64,000 nucleotides of DNA from Hydrogenovibrio sp965140365 (GCA_965140365.1 OZ223196.1), one strand, 5' to 3'. Positions 53,576 to 62,399 are shown, counted from the first letter of the stretch. Made by a program: numbers and translations. The notes: generated by a model not told the origin, from the sequence alone.

Positions 53576-55147
53576 TTATAACTGCAAGATGTCCATGTGG
53601 GTATGACTTTTGAACTGCTGAGATTCCATTTTTTGCAATACGTCACTCAATAACCGTACCGCCTCGGTAATGTACGGACCTTTATTCAACATCACGCATT
53701 CAGCACGTTGAGACATGGCCGCATCGGTGATTTCCGGGCGCGAAATACGCCCGTCTTTGACAAAGGATTCCATCACTTGCGTGGCCCAAACAACGGGAAT
53801 ATGGGCCGCCTCACACACCCTTAGAATCTGGTCTTGCACTCCGGCCATGCGAACACTGCCTAACTCCACCGCCAAATCCCCTCGCGCCAACATCACGCCC
53901 AGTTCGATATTGCGCGACAAACTGACGGCCAAAATCGTCGGGAGCTGACGCACGGCTTTCGCCGTTTCGATTTTCGCCAGAATCGGCAAAGGCTCCACAT
54001 CTTTTTCACGCATCCGGTTGTGTAACCGTAAAACATCTTCCGCGCATTCGGTAAACGACAGACCGACCATATCCGCATGTTGACAAACGAAATCGAGATC
54101 ATGCTCATCTTTGTCGCTGAGTGTCGGTAACGCCAAATCTGTATTCGGAAAGTTGAGGCCCTTTTCCGGTTTCAAGCGGACGCCGCCCGGCCCAACCTGA
54201 GTCATATCGATCAACAGGGCCTCATCCCGTTTATCCATTACCTCACCGCCCATTTTGCCGTCATCAAACCAGACGCTGTCACCGATGGACACCATCGCAA
54301 TCACATCCTGGCAAGTGACCGTCACCATGGCATGCACCGACAGGCCAAAGACCGCTTCCATTTCGGAAAAACCCGCTTTATCACGACACAGTAACACTTT
54401 GTCATGTCGGTGAATTTTCGGGTAAGCACCTTTTTGGGACTTTTGCCCGCTTTCGAATTTATCACGCGTTTTTTGTGATGCCGCCTGGCCGATTTGAATG
54501 TCACCGGTGCGGATTTTGTGCCCCGCCAAATCCATCAAAACCGGACAGGTCACACCCAACGCCTTGGCCTGACCACGAATATGACGAACCATTTTTAACC
54601 AGGCCTGGTCATTATCATGTGCACAATTAATACGGGCGCAATTCATGCCCGCCGCCAAGAGCGATTCCACCAAGTCCGGGTTATCCGCCGCTTCGGAAGG
54701 CAGAGTCACCAAAATGTATTCACTCCGGTTTTCTGGCCGAGCACCGTACAGACGACCTGCCCGCTTTTGCAACGCATGATAACCGGCTTCATACCCCAGG
54801 CACCATTCGGCTTTTTCGGGGGCATAAGCCGCGCCATCCACCGCAAGTGACAGGACATTTAACACCGCATCGATATTGGAAAGCACATGCGGCTCCACTC
54901 GTCCCAAGGACGACAGCCCGGCCGCCGCCAACCCCGATTGCAACGCATGAAGATTTTCCCGGCGCATGACCTGATAATTGAGCAGATTATGCAAGCTGAA
55001 CAGCCGCCCGCCGTCGTTTGTTTGCACATCGATTGATTGTAGCTCGGTTTGCGTCTCGCCTAGGATACGCGCCCTCAAAGCTTTCAACCGAACGAATAAT
55101 CTTTCCAGAGAAACGTCTTCTCCAGATTTCATTTCAAAATGCGTCAT
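53576..55147 (-). CDS. Atypical pyruvate kinase without C-terminal domain
   Basis: 523 residues. From about 150 on it has the pyruvate kinase barrel: MNCARINCAHDN, VLMDLAGHKIRTGDI, IGDSVWFDDGK, KGLNFPN, the catalytic lysine in LAKIETAKAV, VMLARGDLAVELG and WATQVMESF. It stops about 60 residues after this motif, so the allosteric C-terminal domain is missing, and 145 residues (EDVSLERLFVRLKALRARIL and a short mixed part) precede the barrel. It should make pyruvate from PEP but without the usual effector site. ATG 55147 with GAGG five bases upstream; the frame continues to a GTG at 55237. Confidence 0.88.
   Translation of the reverse strand: MTHFEMKSGEDVSLERLFVRLKALRARILGETQTELQSIDVQTNDGGRLFSLHNLLNYQVMRRENLHALQSGLAAAGLSSLGRVEPHVLSNIDAVLNVLSLAVDGAAYAPEKAEWCLGYEAGYHALQKRAGRLYGARPENRSEYILVTLPSEAADNPDLVESLLAAGMNCARINCAHDNDQAWLKMVRHIRGQAKALGVTCPVLMDLAGHKIRTGDIQIGQAASQKTRDKFESGQKSQKGAYPKIHRHDKVLLCRDKAGFSEMEAVFGLSVHAMVTVTCQDVIAMVSIGDSVWFDDGKMGGEVMDKRDEALLIDMTQVGPGGVRLKPEKGLNFPNTDLALPTLSDKDEHDLDFVCQHADMVGLSFTECAEDVLRLHNRMREKDVEPLPILAKIETAKAVRQLPTILAVSLSRNIELGVMLARGDLAVELGSVRMAGVQDQILRVCEAAHIPVVWATQVMESFVKDGRISRPEITDAAMSQRAECVMLNKGPYITEAVRLLSDVLQKMESQQFKSHTHMDILQL
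54599..54608. repeat. CCAGGCCTGG site in the pyruvate kinase gene
   Basis: Exact decamer, read as Gln-Ala-Trp in NDQAWLK; right flank TCA-TTAT. Confidence 0.9.
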
Positions 55148-55305
55148 AGCCGCCTCGCACTCAACCCAAGATGGTTTCAGAATAGCCACCGAAATTGACA
55201 ACCAAATGAAACCTATTGGGGTTTCTCCAGACTTCACGGCAACGCACTTAACAGCGGTTCTGCGCTTTTCGATGGATTAAGCTGTTCATATGCATGCGAA
55301 ACCCT

Positions 55306-55311
55306 TATAAT
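55306..55311 (+). promoter_or_regulatory. -10 box of the tRNA-Arg promoter
   Basis: TATAAT followed by a GC-rich discriminator (GTGCCCG), the usual form for stable RNA promoters under stringent control. A weak -35 (TGTTCA, 55283-55288) is 17 bp upstream. Confidence 0.5.
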
Positions 55312-55339
55312 GTGCCCGTTTTCAAAACACATTCAAAAC

Positions 55340-55416
55340 GCGCCCGTAGCTCAGCTGGATAGAGCGTTGCCCTCCGGAGGCAAAGGTCTGGGGTTCGAAT
55401 CCCTTCGGGCGCGCCA
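55340..55416 (+). tRNA. tRNA-Arg(CCG)
   Basis: Complete cloverleaf of 77 bases: acceptor GCGCCCG/CGGGCGC, D-arm AGCTCAGCTGGATAGAGC, anticodon stem TTGCC/GGCAA with loop CTCCGGA giving CCG, T-arm with GGTTCGAATCC, and encoded CCA (55414-55416). It reads CGG codons. Confidence 0.97.
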
Positions 55417-55553
55417 TTACACAGCCTTTCTTATCCATCAATAACGCATTCGGCCATACTCTCGCCTAACTGGGCTATAAAAAATTACTTAGTTTTTTAG
55501 TGGATTGGATTGGGTATAATATTGTCATTATCTCTAAGAAAAAGACTGATTCA

Positions 55554-56150
55554 ATGAGCGCAAAAGACAACCAATCCCTCGACCTCTACATCGGAAAAAT
55601 CATCAATAATGTTCGGAAGAAACAAGGCCTGACCATCGCGGAAATTTCCGAGCAGTCCGGTGTCAGCCGAGGGATGTTGAGCAAAATTGAAAACGGTCAA
55701 GTGTCGCCCAGCCTGGATTCTTTATTGAAAATTGCGCGCGCGCTCGGCGTGCCGATCTCAGCGTTCTTTAAAGAGTTTGATGCCGAAGAAGGCGGCGCTC
55801 AGCTGGTCAAAGCCGAGGAAGCCCTTGAAGTGGTTCGTCGCGGCACCAAAGTCGGGCACACCTATCATCTTCTGGCTTATGACTCCGGCCCACACAAAAC
55901 CTTCGAGCCCTTCTTGATCTCGCTGGACAACAAAAGTGAAATCTTCCCGACCTTCGCCCACGAAGGTACAGTTTTCATGTATTTGCTGGAAGGTGAAATG
56001 ATTTACCGACACGGAAAACAAACCTATCACATGAAACCCGGTGACTCTTTAACATACAACGCTCAAGTCTCTCATGGGCCGGAAGAGTTGTTACAAGTTC
56101 CAATCAAATTTCTCAATGTCATTCATTACAACCACACTGCACCAGAATAA
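55554..56150 (+). CDS. XRE-family regulator with C-terminal cupin domain
   Basis: 198 residues. The N-terminal helix-turn-helix (IAEISEQSGVSRGMLSKIENG, then SPSLDSLLKIARALGV) is followed by a cupin barrel (TFAHEGTVFMYLLEGEMIYRHG; MKPGDSLTYNAQVSHGPEEL), the layout of PuuR/SutR-type regulators that sense small metabolites. The ATG at 55554 is preferred; an 18-codon extension upstream overlaps a TATAAT (55515-55520), its likely -10 box. It stands ahead of glnK-amtB and might control nitrogen-related genes, which is only a guess. Confidence 0.88.
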   Translation: MSAKDNQSLDLYIGKIINNVRKKQGLTIAEISEQSGVSRGMLSKIENGQVSPSLDSLLKIARALGVPISAFFKEFDAEEGGAQLVKAEEALEVVRRGTKVGHTYHLLAYDSGPHKTFEPFLISLDNKSEIFPTFAHEGTVFMYLLEGEMIYRHGKQTYHMKPGDSLTYNAQVSHGPEELLQVPIKFLNVIHYNHTAPE

Positions 56151-56217
56151 TTTCCCTCCAATCAATTTCAGTGCAACACAGCATTGCTTTACGATCAATT
56201 CCGCCCCATATTAAAAC

Positions 56218-56345
56218 TAATACCTTGAAATTAAATACAATTTAATTATTGGTATTAAACTTCCTTTCTTCCTCGCAGGTATTTGTTCCATACCTAAAAA
56301 CTTAACCAAATTACCTTTGACGCCAAAGGTAATTTGGTTCTTTTT
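56218..56345 (+). promoter_or_regulatory. Structured leader with terminator hairpin upstream of glnK
   Basis: Three hairpins in a row. First, TAATACC (56218-56224) with GGTATTA (56251-56257), enclosing AATTAAAT/ATTTAATT. Second, GGTAT/ATACC around 56279-56294. Third, a perfect 16-bp stem (56304-56319 with 56324-56339, loop ACGC) followed by CTTTTT, a textbook intrinsic terminator. It ends 14 bp before the glnK ribosome site (GGGGAGG), leaving no space for a promoter, so glnK transcripts must pass through it. The GGTAT of hairpin 1 can instead pair with ATACC of hairpin 2. Confidence 0.65.
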
Positions 56346-56371
56346 AGTTTCTCGTTCAGGGGAGGTCGCAT

Positions 56372-56710
56372 ATGAAGTTAGTGAAAGCGATCATTAATCC
56401 TTACAAGTTGAATGACGTCCGTGATGCGCTTTCCGATTTAGGAAGCTACGGACTGACGACAACAGAAGTAAAGGGTTATGGTCGTCAAAAAGGACAAAAG
56501 GAAATCTATCGCGGTGCAGAATACGAAATCTCTTATGTACCCAAGATTATGATTGAATTGGCGATTTCGGACGATGCGCTCGACAGTGTCGTGACATGCA
56601 TATCCGAAACAGCCAGAACCGGAAAAGTGGGAGATGGCAAAATTTTTGTCATGCCAATCGAAGAAGTCATCAGAGTTCGTACCGCTGAAACGGGAGATGA
56701 CGCTTTATAA
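56372..56710 (+). CDS. glnK: PII nitrogen regulatory protein GlnK
   Basis: 112-residue trimeric PII protein sensing ATP/ADP, 2-oxoglutarate and glutamine; binds AmtB to shut ammonium import. The T-loop KGYGRQKGQKEIYRGAEYE includes the uridylylated Tyr51; the C-terminal TGKVGDGKIFVMPIEEVIRVRTAE is standard. A strong ribosome site (GGGGAGG) precedes it and amtB follows after 24 bp. Expression is probably set by the upstream terminator leader. Confidence 0.97.
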   Translation: MKLVKAIINPYKLNDVRDALSDLGSYGLTTTEVKGYGRQKGQKEIYRGAEYEISYVPKIMIELAISDDALDSVVTCISETARTGKVGDGKIFVMPIEEVIRVRTAETGDDAL

Positions 56711-56734
56711 AAGAAGTGAACATGGAGTAATTTT

Positions 56735-57988
56735 ATGGAAGGAAATTTTTTACAACTATCCTATGCACTGGATACGTTTTACTTTTTGATGAGCGCCGTG
56801 CTCGTCATGTGGATGGCCGCCGGGTTTGCCATGCTGGAAGCCGGTCTGGTTCGCAGCAAGAACACGGTTGAAATCTTAACCAAAAACGCACTGCTTTACA
56901 GTGTTGCCTGTACGATGTACCTGATTGTCGGGTATAACTTCATGTATCCTGGCGACCCAATCAGCGCTTACCTACCGAACATCTCGTTCCTGTTAGGCGC
57001 GGACAATGCGGTTGATGCCGTCGTCGCTGGCGGAGACGGTGCCCCTTACTACTCAGGCATGTCTGACTTCATCTTCCAGGCGGTTTTCGCGGCTGCGACG
57101 ATGTCGATTGTTTCCGGTGCGATTGCTGAGCGTATGAAGCTTTGGCCTTTCTTGGTGTTCGCAGTTGTCATGACGGCGTTCATTTACCCTATGGAAGGTT
57201 ACTGGAAATGGGGCGGTGGCTGGTTGGATCAGCTAGGCTTCCAAGACTTCGCTGGTTCCGTTGTTGTTCACATGGCTGGTGCCGCTGCCGCTTTGGCTGC
57301 TGTCATCCTGGTCGGACCACGTCTTGGTAAATACGGTCCTAACGGTGAAGTACGTGCGATTCCAGGTGCGAACCTTCCAATGGCCACCCTGGGTATGTTC
57401 ATTCTTTGGATGGGCTGGTTCGGGTTCAACGGTGGTTCTGAGCTGATGATCTCCAATGTTGACGAAGCGAACGCGGTTGCGGCTATCTTCGTAAACACGA
57501 ATGCGGCCGCTGCCGGTGGTATGATTGCCGCTGCATTGTTGGGACGTTTCATGTTCGGTAAGACCGACTTGACCATGGCGATCAACGGTGCCTTGGCCGG
57601 TCTGGTATCCATCACGGCTGAACCGCTGGCACCAACACCTGGTCTAGCTCTGATCATCGGTATGGTCGGTGGTATCATCGTGGTACTTTCCATCATCGGT
57701 ATGGACAAAATGAAGCTTGACGATCCAGTCGGTGCGATCTCCGTTCACGGTACCGCCGGTATCTGGGGTATCTTCGCGGTATTGTTCAGCAACTCCGACG
57801 CGACTTTCATGGGTCAGTTGATCGGTACGGTTGCAACATTCGCTTGGATGTTCATCGCTTCGTTCATTGTGCTTTACATCATCAAGAAAGCGGTTGGCCT
57901 ACGCCCAACTGAAGAACAAGAACAAGAAGGCTTGGACGTTGAAGAATGTGGTATGGAAGCCTACCCAGAATTCAACCAAAAAAACTAA
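56735..57988 (+). CDS. amtB: Ammonium transporter AmtB
   Basis: 417-residue trimeric ammonium channel with 11 membrane segments. Seen: AAGFAMLEAGLVRSKNTVEI, GYWKWGGGWLDQLGFQDFAGS, VHMAGAAAALAAVILVGPR, WMGWFGFNGGS and the second pore His in ISVHGTAGIWG. No separate cleaved signal peptide is evident. Codon choice is markedly shifted to GGT, CGT and GCG-poor forms compared with neighbours, as in strongly expressed genes. Operon with glnK, ended by a strong terminator. Confidence 0.97.
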   Translation: MEGNFLQLSYALDTFYFLMSAVLVMWMAAGFAMLEAGLVRSKNTVEILTKNALLYSVACTMYLIVGYNFMYPGDPISAYLPNISFLLGADNAVDAVVAGGDGAPYYSGMSDFIFQAVFAAATMSIVSGAIAERMKLWPFLVFAVVMTAFIYPMEGYWKWGGGWLDQLGFQDFAGSVVVHMAGAAAALAAVILVGPRLGKYGPNGEVRAIPGANLPMATLGMFILWMGWFGFNGGSELMISNVDEANAVAAIFVNTNAAAAGGMIAAALLGRFMFGKTDLTMAINGALAGLVSITAEPLAPTPGLALIIGMVGGIIVVLSIIGMDKMKLDDPVGAISVHGTAGIWGIFAVLFSNSDATFMGQLIGTVATFAWMFIASFIVLYIIKKAVGLRPTEEQEQEGLDVEECGMEAYPEFNQKN

Positions 57989-58012
57989 GTCATACTTAGA
58001 TGTAAAGAAACG

Positions 58013-58044
58013 AAAAACCGCCGCTCTCATACGGCGGTTTTTTT
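58013..58044 (+). terminator. amtB terminator
   Basis: AAAAACCGCCG (58013-58023) pairs with CGGCGGTTTTT (58032-58042) around CTCTCATA and ends in T7. Confidence 0.9.
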
Positions 58045-58110
58045 ATTCTTGAAAGCCCTTAATAAAAACGGGATTTTTTATTAAGTGTTTTTAAAAGGTA
58101 AAAATAATAG

Positions 58111-58563
58111 ATGTCAACGCAGATCAGACAAGCCACTTTCCAGGACATTCCCGAAATGGTCGTCCTACTTAAATCCTTATTCGCGCTGGAAGCCGATTTC
58201 GATTTCGATATCGACAAACAGGTCAAAGGCATTGGCTTTATCATCGAGAATAAAGATTGCTGCTATCTGGTAGCCGAATCAAACAATCACGTCATCGGCA
58301 TCTGTAGCGCGCAATGGGTTTATTCCACCTCGGAAGGAGCCAAATCCGCCTGGATTGAAGACCTGATTGTCCACCCGACCCATCAAGGTACAGGCATTGG
58401 TAAACAGTTATTGAACGCGATACTGGATTGGTGCGAACAGCAAGGTTGCACGAGAGCGCAACTGGTGTATGACAAAGACAATACCAATGCCATCGCGTTT
58501 TATGAGAAAGCCGGCTGGCAGATGACAAATCTCGGGGTTTTAAAGATTCACCCAGCCGAGTAA
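58111..58563 (+). CDS. GNAT-family N-acetyltransferase
   Basis: 150 residues. The acetyl-CoA-binding motif A is seen as IEDLIVHPTHQGTGIGKQLL, followed by AQLVYDKDNTNAIAFYEKAGW (motif B). The acceptor substrate is unknown. The ribosome site is weak. Convergent with the amidotransferase gene downstream. Confidence 0.92.
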   Translation: MSTQIRQATFQDIPEMVVLLKSLFALEADFDFDIDKQVKGIGFIIENKDCCYLVAESNNHVIGICSAQWVYSTSEGAKSAWIEDLIVHPTHQGTGIGKQLLNAILDWCEQQGCTRAQLVYDKDNTNAIAFYEKAGWQMTNLGVLKIHPAE

Positions 58564-58629
58564 CAAGAAACGCCCGAGGAATCTCGAGCGCCATGTATCA
58601 CAAATTTAAAGAAGTTCCGACAGAACGCC

Positions 58630-59322
58630 TCAAGCGTTCCGAACCAGATAGTCGAGCAAATCGAACAATACCGGCCGCACCGTCAGAATTTTCGCCTCCG
58701 GCTTGGCCAACATGAGGCCTGGTGGCTGAACATAGTCCCCTTCCGTCATCTGATCGCCGATCTCATCAATCCATTCCTGAATAATGGAGGGCGTCACTTC
58801 CGGGTGGCATTGCAAACCAATGATGCGCTCACCAAGTTGAAACCCTTGATTTGAACAGGCCTGACTTTGAAGCAAACGCTTGGCGCCCTTCGGTAACGCA
58901 AAGGTTTCACTGTGCCAGTTGAAAATCTCAATTTCGTCCGGAAAGCGAAAAACCGCTGCGTCGTCGCTCACATTCGAGACTTTGTGCCAACCGATTTCCA
59001 CTTCCGGGTTATCCGTGACTTTCGCGCCCAGCGCTGCGGCAATCAACTGCCCGCCCAGGCAAATGCCCAATAACGGAATGTCGGCCTTCACCACATCACG
59101 AATATATTGTTTTTCCGCCACCAACCAAGGGTAATTGACTTCGTCATTCACACTCATTGGCCCACCGAGCGCAATCACCAAGTCCGTGGATGCCAAATCA
59201 GGATAACGCACGTTGGGTTCATACAAAACCACGGTTTCGACCGAGGCCGATTTCGCCTGCAACCATACCTCGATTTGCCCGAGCCGTTCAAACGGCGCGT
59301 GCTTTAACACCACCACATTCAT
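58630..59322 (-). CDS. Class I glutamine amidotransferase-like protein
   Basis: 230 residues, stand-alone glutamine amidotransferase fold resembling GMP synthase GATase domains. The catalytic Cys is in GICLGGQLIAAALG, the His in LQCHPEVT with the following acidic position changed (HPEV), and the oxyanion region is LGGPMSVND. Substrate unknown; homologues hydrolyse gamma-glutamyl compounds. On the same strand as folD. Confidence 0.9.
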   Translation of the reverse strand: MNVVVLKHAPFERLGQIEVWLQAKSASVETVVLYEPNVRYPDLASTDLVIALGGPMSVNDEVNYPWLVAEKQYIRDVVKADIPLLGICLGGQLIAAALGAKVTDNPEVEIGWHKVSNVSDDAAVFRFPDEIEIFNWHSETFALPKGAKRLLQSQACSNQGFQLGERIIGLQCHPEVTPSIIQEWIDEIGDQMTEGDYVQPPGLMLAKPEAKILTVRPVLFDLLDYLVRNA

Positions 59323-59392
59323 GCCCCATCTCCTATCAAGTCATTGCCTGTTTATCAGACACATTTAATCAAAAAAGCCTAACCGCCTAAAA

Positions 59393-59435
59393 CAAAAAAA
59401 GCCGTGCGCCACACTCATGAAATGGCTAACACGGC
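59393..59435 (-). terminator. folD terminator
   Basis: GCCGTG (59401-59406) pairs with CACGGC (59430-59435); on the minus strand a run of T follows (A run at 59394-59400 of the plus strand). Confidence 0.65.
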
Positions 59436-59477
59436 AAACGAAACGAAAAATACAAACTTATGAAGAAACCATCATTT

Positions 59478-60332
59478 TTAAGACAGTTGATGTCGCTCGC
59501 AGGCAATCAAAGTATTTTCCAGCAGAGTTGCAATGGTCATCGGCCCCACACCACCCGGCACAGGTGTCACATACCCGGCCACGTCTAACGCGGTTTTTTC
59601 AACATCCCCGGTCAAAGAACCGTCTTCCAAACGATTAATGCCCACATCAATGACAATGCAGCCCGGTTTCAACCAATCCGCCGGAATAAAGCCCGGTTTC
59701 CCGACCGCCACCACCAAAATATCGGCCATGGCAACGTGCCCTTTCAAATCGTCGGTAAACCGATGGCATACCGTCGTTGTCGCACCCGCCAACAATAATT
59801 CCAGCGACATCGGACGCCCGACAATATTGGAGGCGCCCACAATCACCGCATGCTTGCCTTTGGCGGATAAACCATAATGATTTAACAACGTCATACAACC
59901 GTACGGTGTGCAGGGACGCAAGGTGGGCATTCGCACCGTCAAACGACCGATGTTATACGGATGAAACCCATCGACATCTTTGTCGGGATGAATGGCTTCA
60001 ATCACGGTTTCAGCTTCAATGTGATTCGGCAAGGGCAATTGAACCAAAATCCCGTCAATCGAACAGTCATCGTTCAATTGACGAATCAACTCCAACAGCT
60101 CGGCTTGCGTGGTCGAAGAGGACAAATGCCAGGATTTGGACACAAAGCCCACTTCCTCACACGCCCGTTTCTTATTGTTCACATAAACCGATGAGGCCGG
60201 ATCGTCACCAATCAGAATAACGGCCAGGCCTGGCGCTCTCAGGCCCTGCGATAAACGCATATCGACCTGATCTTTGATTTTGTCGCGAACCGCTTTTGAG
60301 ACGACCTTACCGTCAATAATCTGTGCGCTCAT
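59478..60332 (-). CDS. folD: Methylene-THF dehydrogenase/cyclohydrolase FolD
   Basis: 284-residue bifunctional enzyme converting methylene-THF to formyl-THF. Seen: the catalytic SSVYVNNKKRACEEVGF with the Tyr and Lys, DGILVQLPLP, PCTPYGCMTLL, VIVGASNIVGRPMSLELL and the end PGGVGPMTIATLLENT. It lies 11 bp after glxD on the same strand, so one-carbon folate metabolism is joined to the glutamate synthase-like operon. A CCAGGCCTGG copy is at 60224-60233. Confidence 0.97.
   Translation of the reverse strand: MSAQIIDGKVVSKAVRDKIKDQVDMRLSQGLRAPGLAVILIGDDPASSVYVNNKKRACEEVGFVSKSWHLSSSTTQAELLELIRQLNDDCSIDGILVQLPLPNHIEAETVIEAIHPDKDVDGFHPYNIGRLTVRMPTLRPCTPYGCMTLLNHYGLSAKGKHAVIVGASNIVGRPMSLELLLAGATTTVCHRFTDDLKGHVAMADILVVAVGKPGFIPADWLKPGCIVIDVGINRLEDGSLTGDVEKTALDVAGYVTPVPGGVGPMTIATLLENTLIACERHQLS
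60224..60233. repeat. CCAGGCCTGG site in folD
   Basis: Exact decamer, read as Pro-Gly-Leu in RAPGLAV; left flank AATAA-CGG. Confidence 0.9.
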
Positions 60333-60343
60333 GGCTCAACCTT

Positions 60344-61666
60344 TTAATAGTTTGATTTACCCGGAACCCAGTCCGTACCCGCTAAAGGCACACCTGCCAT
60401 CGCGGCCGCTTCCACATTCAAGGCCACCAGATCTTCCGGTTCCAGATTATGCAAGTGAGACTTACCACAGGCACGTGCCAGTGTTTGCGCTTCCATGGTC
60501 AACACATTCAAATAGTTAGCCAAACGTTTACCGGCTTCTTCCGGGTTCAAACGCGCCGCCAATTCCGTGTCTTGCGTGGAAATACCCGCCGGGCATTTAC
60601 CTTCATGATAATCGTCGTAGAAACCGGCCGCCGAACCGATTTTTTGATACTCGGCGTCCCATTTCGGATGGTTACAGCCCAACGCGACCAGTGCCGCCGT
60701 CCCAATCGCAACCGCATCGGCACCCAATGCCATGGCTTTGGCCACATCGGCACCACTGCGAATCCCGCCGGAAACAATCAATTGAACCTTACGGTGCATG
60801 TCCATTTCCTGCAAAGCGCGCACCGCTTGTGGAATCGCCGCCATAGTCGGAATCCCGACGTGTTCGATGAAGACATCCTGCGTCGCCGCCGTCCCACCTT
60901 GCATGCCGTCCAAGACAATCACATCGGCACCGGCTTTCACCGCCAGCTTCACGTCGTAGTAAGTGCGGGTCGCCCCCACTTTAATGTAAATCGGTACTTG
61001 CCAATCGGTGATTTCACGCAGTTCTTGAATCTTAATCGCCAAATCGTCCGGGCCAGTCCAATCCGGGTGACGACAGGCACTGCGTTGGTCAATGCCTTTC
61101 GGCAGGTTACGCATCTGTGCAACACGGTCGGTAATTTTCTGCCCCAGCAACATCCCGCCACCGCCCGGCTTAGCGCCCTGCCCCAAGACCACCTCAATGG
61201 CATCGGCTTTACGCAAATCATCCGGGTTCATCCCATAACGAGACGGCAAATACTGATAGACCAACGTTTTGGAGGTTTGTCGCTCTTCCGGCGTCATCCC
61301 GCCGTCACCGGTGGTGGTACTGGTGCCAACCATGTTCGCACCACGCCCAAGCGACTCCTTCGCGTTGGCGGACAAAGCCCCAAAGCTCATCCCGGCGATG
61401 GTCACAGGAATATCCAACTTAATCGGTTTTTTGGCAAAACGTGTCCCCAAAGTGACATCGGTACCGCACTTCTCACGGTAACCTTCCAATGGGTAACGCG
61501 ACATACTGGCCCCTAGGAACAATAAATCATCGAAATGCGGCACCTTACGCTTCGCACCAAACCCGCGAATGTCATAAATACCCGTTTCCGCGGCACGTTG
61601 AATTTCATGAATTACGTCACGGCTAAAAGTTGCGGATTCGATTAATCCAGGTTGTTTCATCGTCAT
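60344..61666 (-). CDS. glxD: FMN-binding glutamate synthase-like protein GlxD
   Basis: 440 residues, homologous to the FMN-binding central domain of glutamate synthase. Seen: IAGMSFGALSANAKESLGRG, STTTGDGGMTPEE, GQGAKPGGGGMLLGQK, IYIKVGATRTYYDVKLAVKA, VIVLDGMQGGTAATQ and the FMN phosphate region VSGGIRSGADVAKAMALGAD. The 3Fe-4S region is altered: only two cysteines remain (GCNHPKW ... GKCPAG) with about 25 residues between them, so the cluster may be lost. With GlxB and GlxC it resembles N-methylglutamate synthase. ATG with AGGAG upstream. Confidence 0.93.
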   Translation of the reverse strand: MTMKQPGLIESATFSRDVIHEIQRAAETGIYDIRGFGAKRKVPHFDDLLFLGASMSRYPLEGYREKCGTDVTLGTRFAKKPIKLDIPVTIAGMSFGALSANAKESLGRGANMVGTSTTTGDGGMTPEERQTSKTLVYQYLPSRYGMNPDDLRKADAIEVVLGQGAKPGGGGMLLGQKITDRVAQMRNLPKGIDQRSACRHPDWTGPDDLAIKIQELREITDWQVPIYIKVGATRTYYDVKLAVKAGADVIVLDGMQGGTAATQDVFIEHVGIPTMAAIPQAVRALQEMDMHRKVQLIVSGGIRSGADVAKAMALGADAVAIGTAALVALGCNHPKWDAEYQKIGSAAGFYDDYHEGKCPAGISTQDTELAARLNPEEAGKRLANYLNVLTMEAQTLARACGKSHLHNLEPEDLVALNVEAAAMAGVPLAGTDWVPGKSNY

Positions 61667-61695
61667 ATCTGACTCCTTGCAATTAGGTTAATGCC

Positions 61696-62373
61696 TTAAT
61701 ACGCCGAGGCGTTATCGACTTTAAAGGTGTAAAGCTGGCGAGCCGAACCGTAACGGGTAAAGCTGTGCGGATCTTCATCGCAACCGGCTTCTTTCAACAA
61801 TGCGGAAAGTTCTTCGATATGCTCTGGACGCATCTCTTTTTGAATACAATCCGCTCCCAAAGACTCAACGGTGCCTTTGACATACAAATGGGCTTCATAC
61901 AAGGAATCCCCCAAGGCTTCACCGGCATCGCCACATACGACCAAACACCCTGATTGCCCCATAAAGGCACTCATGTGACCGACCGAGCCTTTTACAACAA
62001 TATTGACGCCTTTCATGGAAATACCGCAACGGGCCGCCGCATCACCGTCCACCACCAACAGGCCACCATGCGCCGTGGCGGCGGCCGATTGGCTGGCATT
62101 GCCTTTCACGTGAACCTTACCGGACATCATGTTTTCCGCCACGCCTTGACCGGCGTTACCGTTAACAATGATTTCCGCTTCTTTATTCATACCGGCGCAG
62201 TAGTAACCGGCATTACCATTCAAGGTAATTTTCGCAGGCTGGTCCATACCAACCGCCAAGTTATGGTCACCGCTGATACCGTTTACCACCACCTCACTGG
62301 GTTTGTCTTTTGGCAAATCGTGCAAGGCTTGATTCACCTCTCGGACCGTTTGTGTTTTCAAATCAAATTCCAT
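61696..62373 (-). CDS. glxC: GXGXG-domain glutamate synthase-like protein GlxC
   Basis: 225 residues forming a right-handed beta-helix like the C-terminal domain of glutamate synthase: repeated turns such as ITLNGNAGYYCAGMNKEAEI, IVNGNAGQGVAENM, VHVKGNASQSAAATAHGGLL and VCGDAGEALGD. It probably ties the amidotransferase and FMN subunits together structurally. AAGGA precedes the ATG. A 160-bp palindromic repeat separates it from glxB. Confidence 0.93.
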   Translation of the reverse strand: MEFDLKTQTVREVNQALHDLPKDKPSEVVVNGISGDHNLAVGMDQPAKITLNGNAGYYCAGMNKEAEIIVNGNAGQGVAENMMSGKVHVKGNASQSAAATAHGGLLVVDGDAAARCGISMKGVNIVVKGSVGHMSAFMGQSGCLVVCGDAGEALGDSLYEAHLYVKGTVESLGADCIQKEMRPEHIEELSALLKEAGCDEDPHSFTRYGSARQLYTFKVDNASAY

Positions 62374-62399
62374 GGCAATTCCTTTTTCTTATTCGTTTT

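Noticed and set aside
60449..61516. 355-residue open frame on the plus strand
   Set aside because: Antisense to glxD, Arg/His rich and low in acidic residues; mirrors the codon pattern of glxD and has no family features.
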